Assembly (NCBI GenBank): GCA_945861915.1
Contig: CAMAWK010000043.1
Coordinates: forward strand, 1 to 13,256
Reading direction: 5' to 3'
DNA: 13,256 nt
Source: Flavobacterium psychrophilum
GTDB lineage: Bacteria > Bacteroidota > Bacteroidia > Flavobacteriales > Flavobacteriaceae
Under the pieces are notes generated by a model. It saw only the letters and a program-made list of their open reading frames with translations. It searched no databases and was not told where the DNA came from. The position numbers and the translations under genes were made by a program. This document shows positions 13,182 to 13,256 of the stretch, in pieces (positions within the stretch are counted from its first letter, which is position 1; each line of letters starts with the position of its first letter).

Positions 13182-13256
13182 ATGTACAAAGAGTTAAAAA
13201 AATTAAAAGTTAAAAATCAGTTTCAATTTACTGTAAATGATAGTCTTGAAGAAGTT
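13182..13256 (+). CDS. Start of an unidentified protein, truncated by the window edge
   Basis: An ATG at 13182 opens a frame that stays open to the last base (25 codons). It begins MYKELKKLKVKNQFQFTV and continues NDSLEEV: basic at first, then a short beta-like stretch, with no signal peptide. It lies 15 bases after the sucD terminator and has an A-rich, flavobacteria-like start context (A at -3 and -4). The length is too short to name a family, and a chance open frame cannot be excluded from 75 bases, although the spacing after a terminator and the start context favour a real gene. Confidence 0.55.
   Translation, partial: MYKELKKLKVKNQFQFTVNDSLEEV

Overview
The window looks like a chromosomal segment of a Flavobacterium-like member of the Bacteroidota. 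The DNA is AT-rich. Several genes are preceded by the Bacteroidota -33 (TTG/TTTG) and -7 (TAnnTTTG) promoter pair, and start codons lack Shine-Dalgarno sequences. LpxC and FabZ are fused into one polypeptide, which is characteristic of the phylum. Every gene has intact reading frames. I see no mobile element, tRNA, rRNA or CRISPR, and no gene-free stretch longer than 150 bases.

Layout: positions 1-1199 (minus strand) hold a Gfo/Idh/MocA oxidoreductase followed by the start of a 3-hydroxyacyl-CoA dehydrogenase that runs off the left edge. Divergent from them is pcm (isoaspartate repair, TTG start). It ends at a short hairpin shared with a convergent gene for a Fic-domain protein with an N-terminal helix-turn-helix. 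Next come smpB (minus, apparently almost leaderless) and, divergent from it, a small VF530-family gene. That gene converges on an aldose-1-epimerase-like gene. Positions 4869-6794 hold a secreted Lys/Glu-rich coiled-coil protein and an SAMHD1-like HD-domain protein.

The right half is a plus-strand lipid A gene group: lpxD, lpxC/fabZ (overlapping lpxD), lpxA, efp, a second divergent lpxD-like gene, and a small NTF2/SnoaL-like gene. Together LpxA, LpxC, LpxD and FabZ cover the early Raetz pathway: O-acylation of UDP-GlcNAc, deacetylation, N-acylation, and the hydroxyacyl-ACP pool that feeds both acyltransferases. lpxB and lpxK are not in the window. sucD follows with its own strong promoter and a clear intrinsic terminator, then the first 25 codons of an unidentified gene.

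The less ordinary observations are the following. Degenerate 7-base-period arrays occur in three intergenic regions, two of them abutting the lpxA and efp start codons. The second LpxD paralogue keeps the catalytic His but has lost the second conserved His and the substrate-pocket motif. Promoters sit only 3-7 bases upstream of the smpB and lpxD start codons. Several promoters let the start codon be corrected. I found no convincing new defence or mobile system; most of the window is ordinary core genome.
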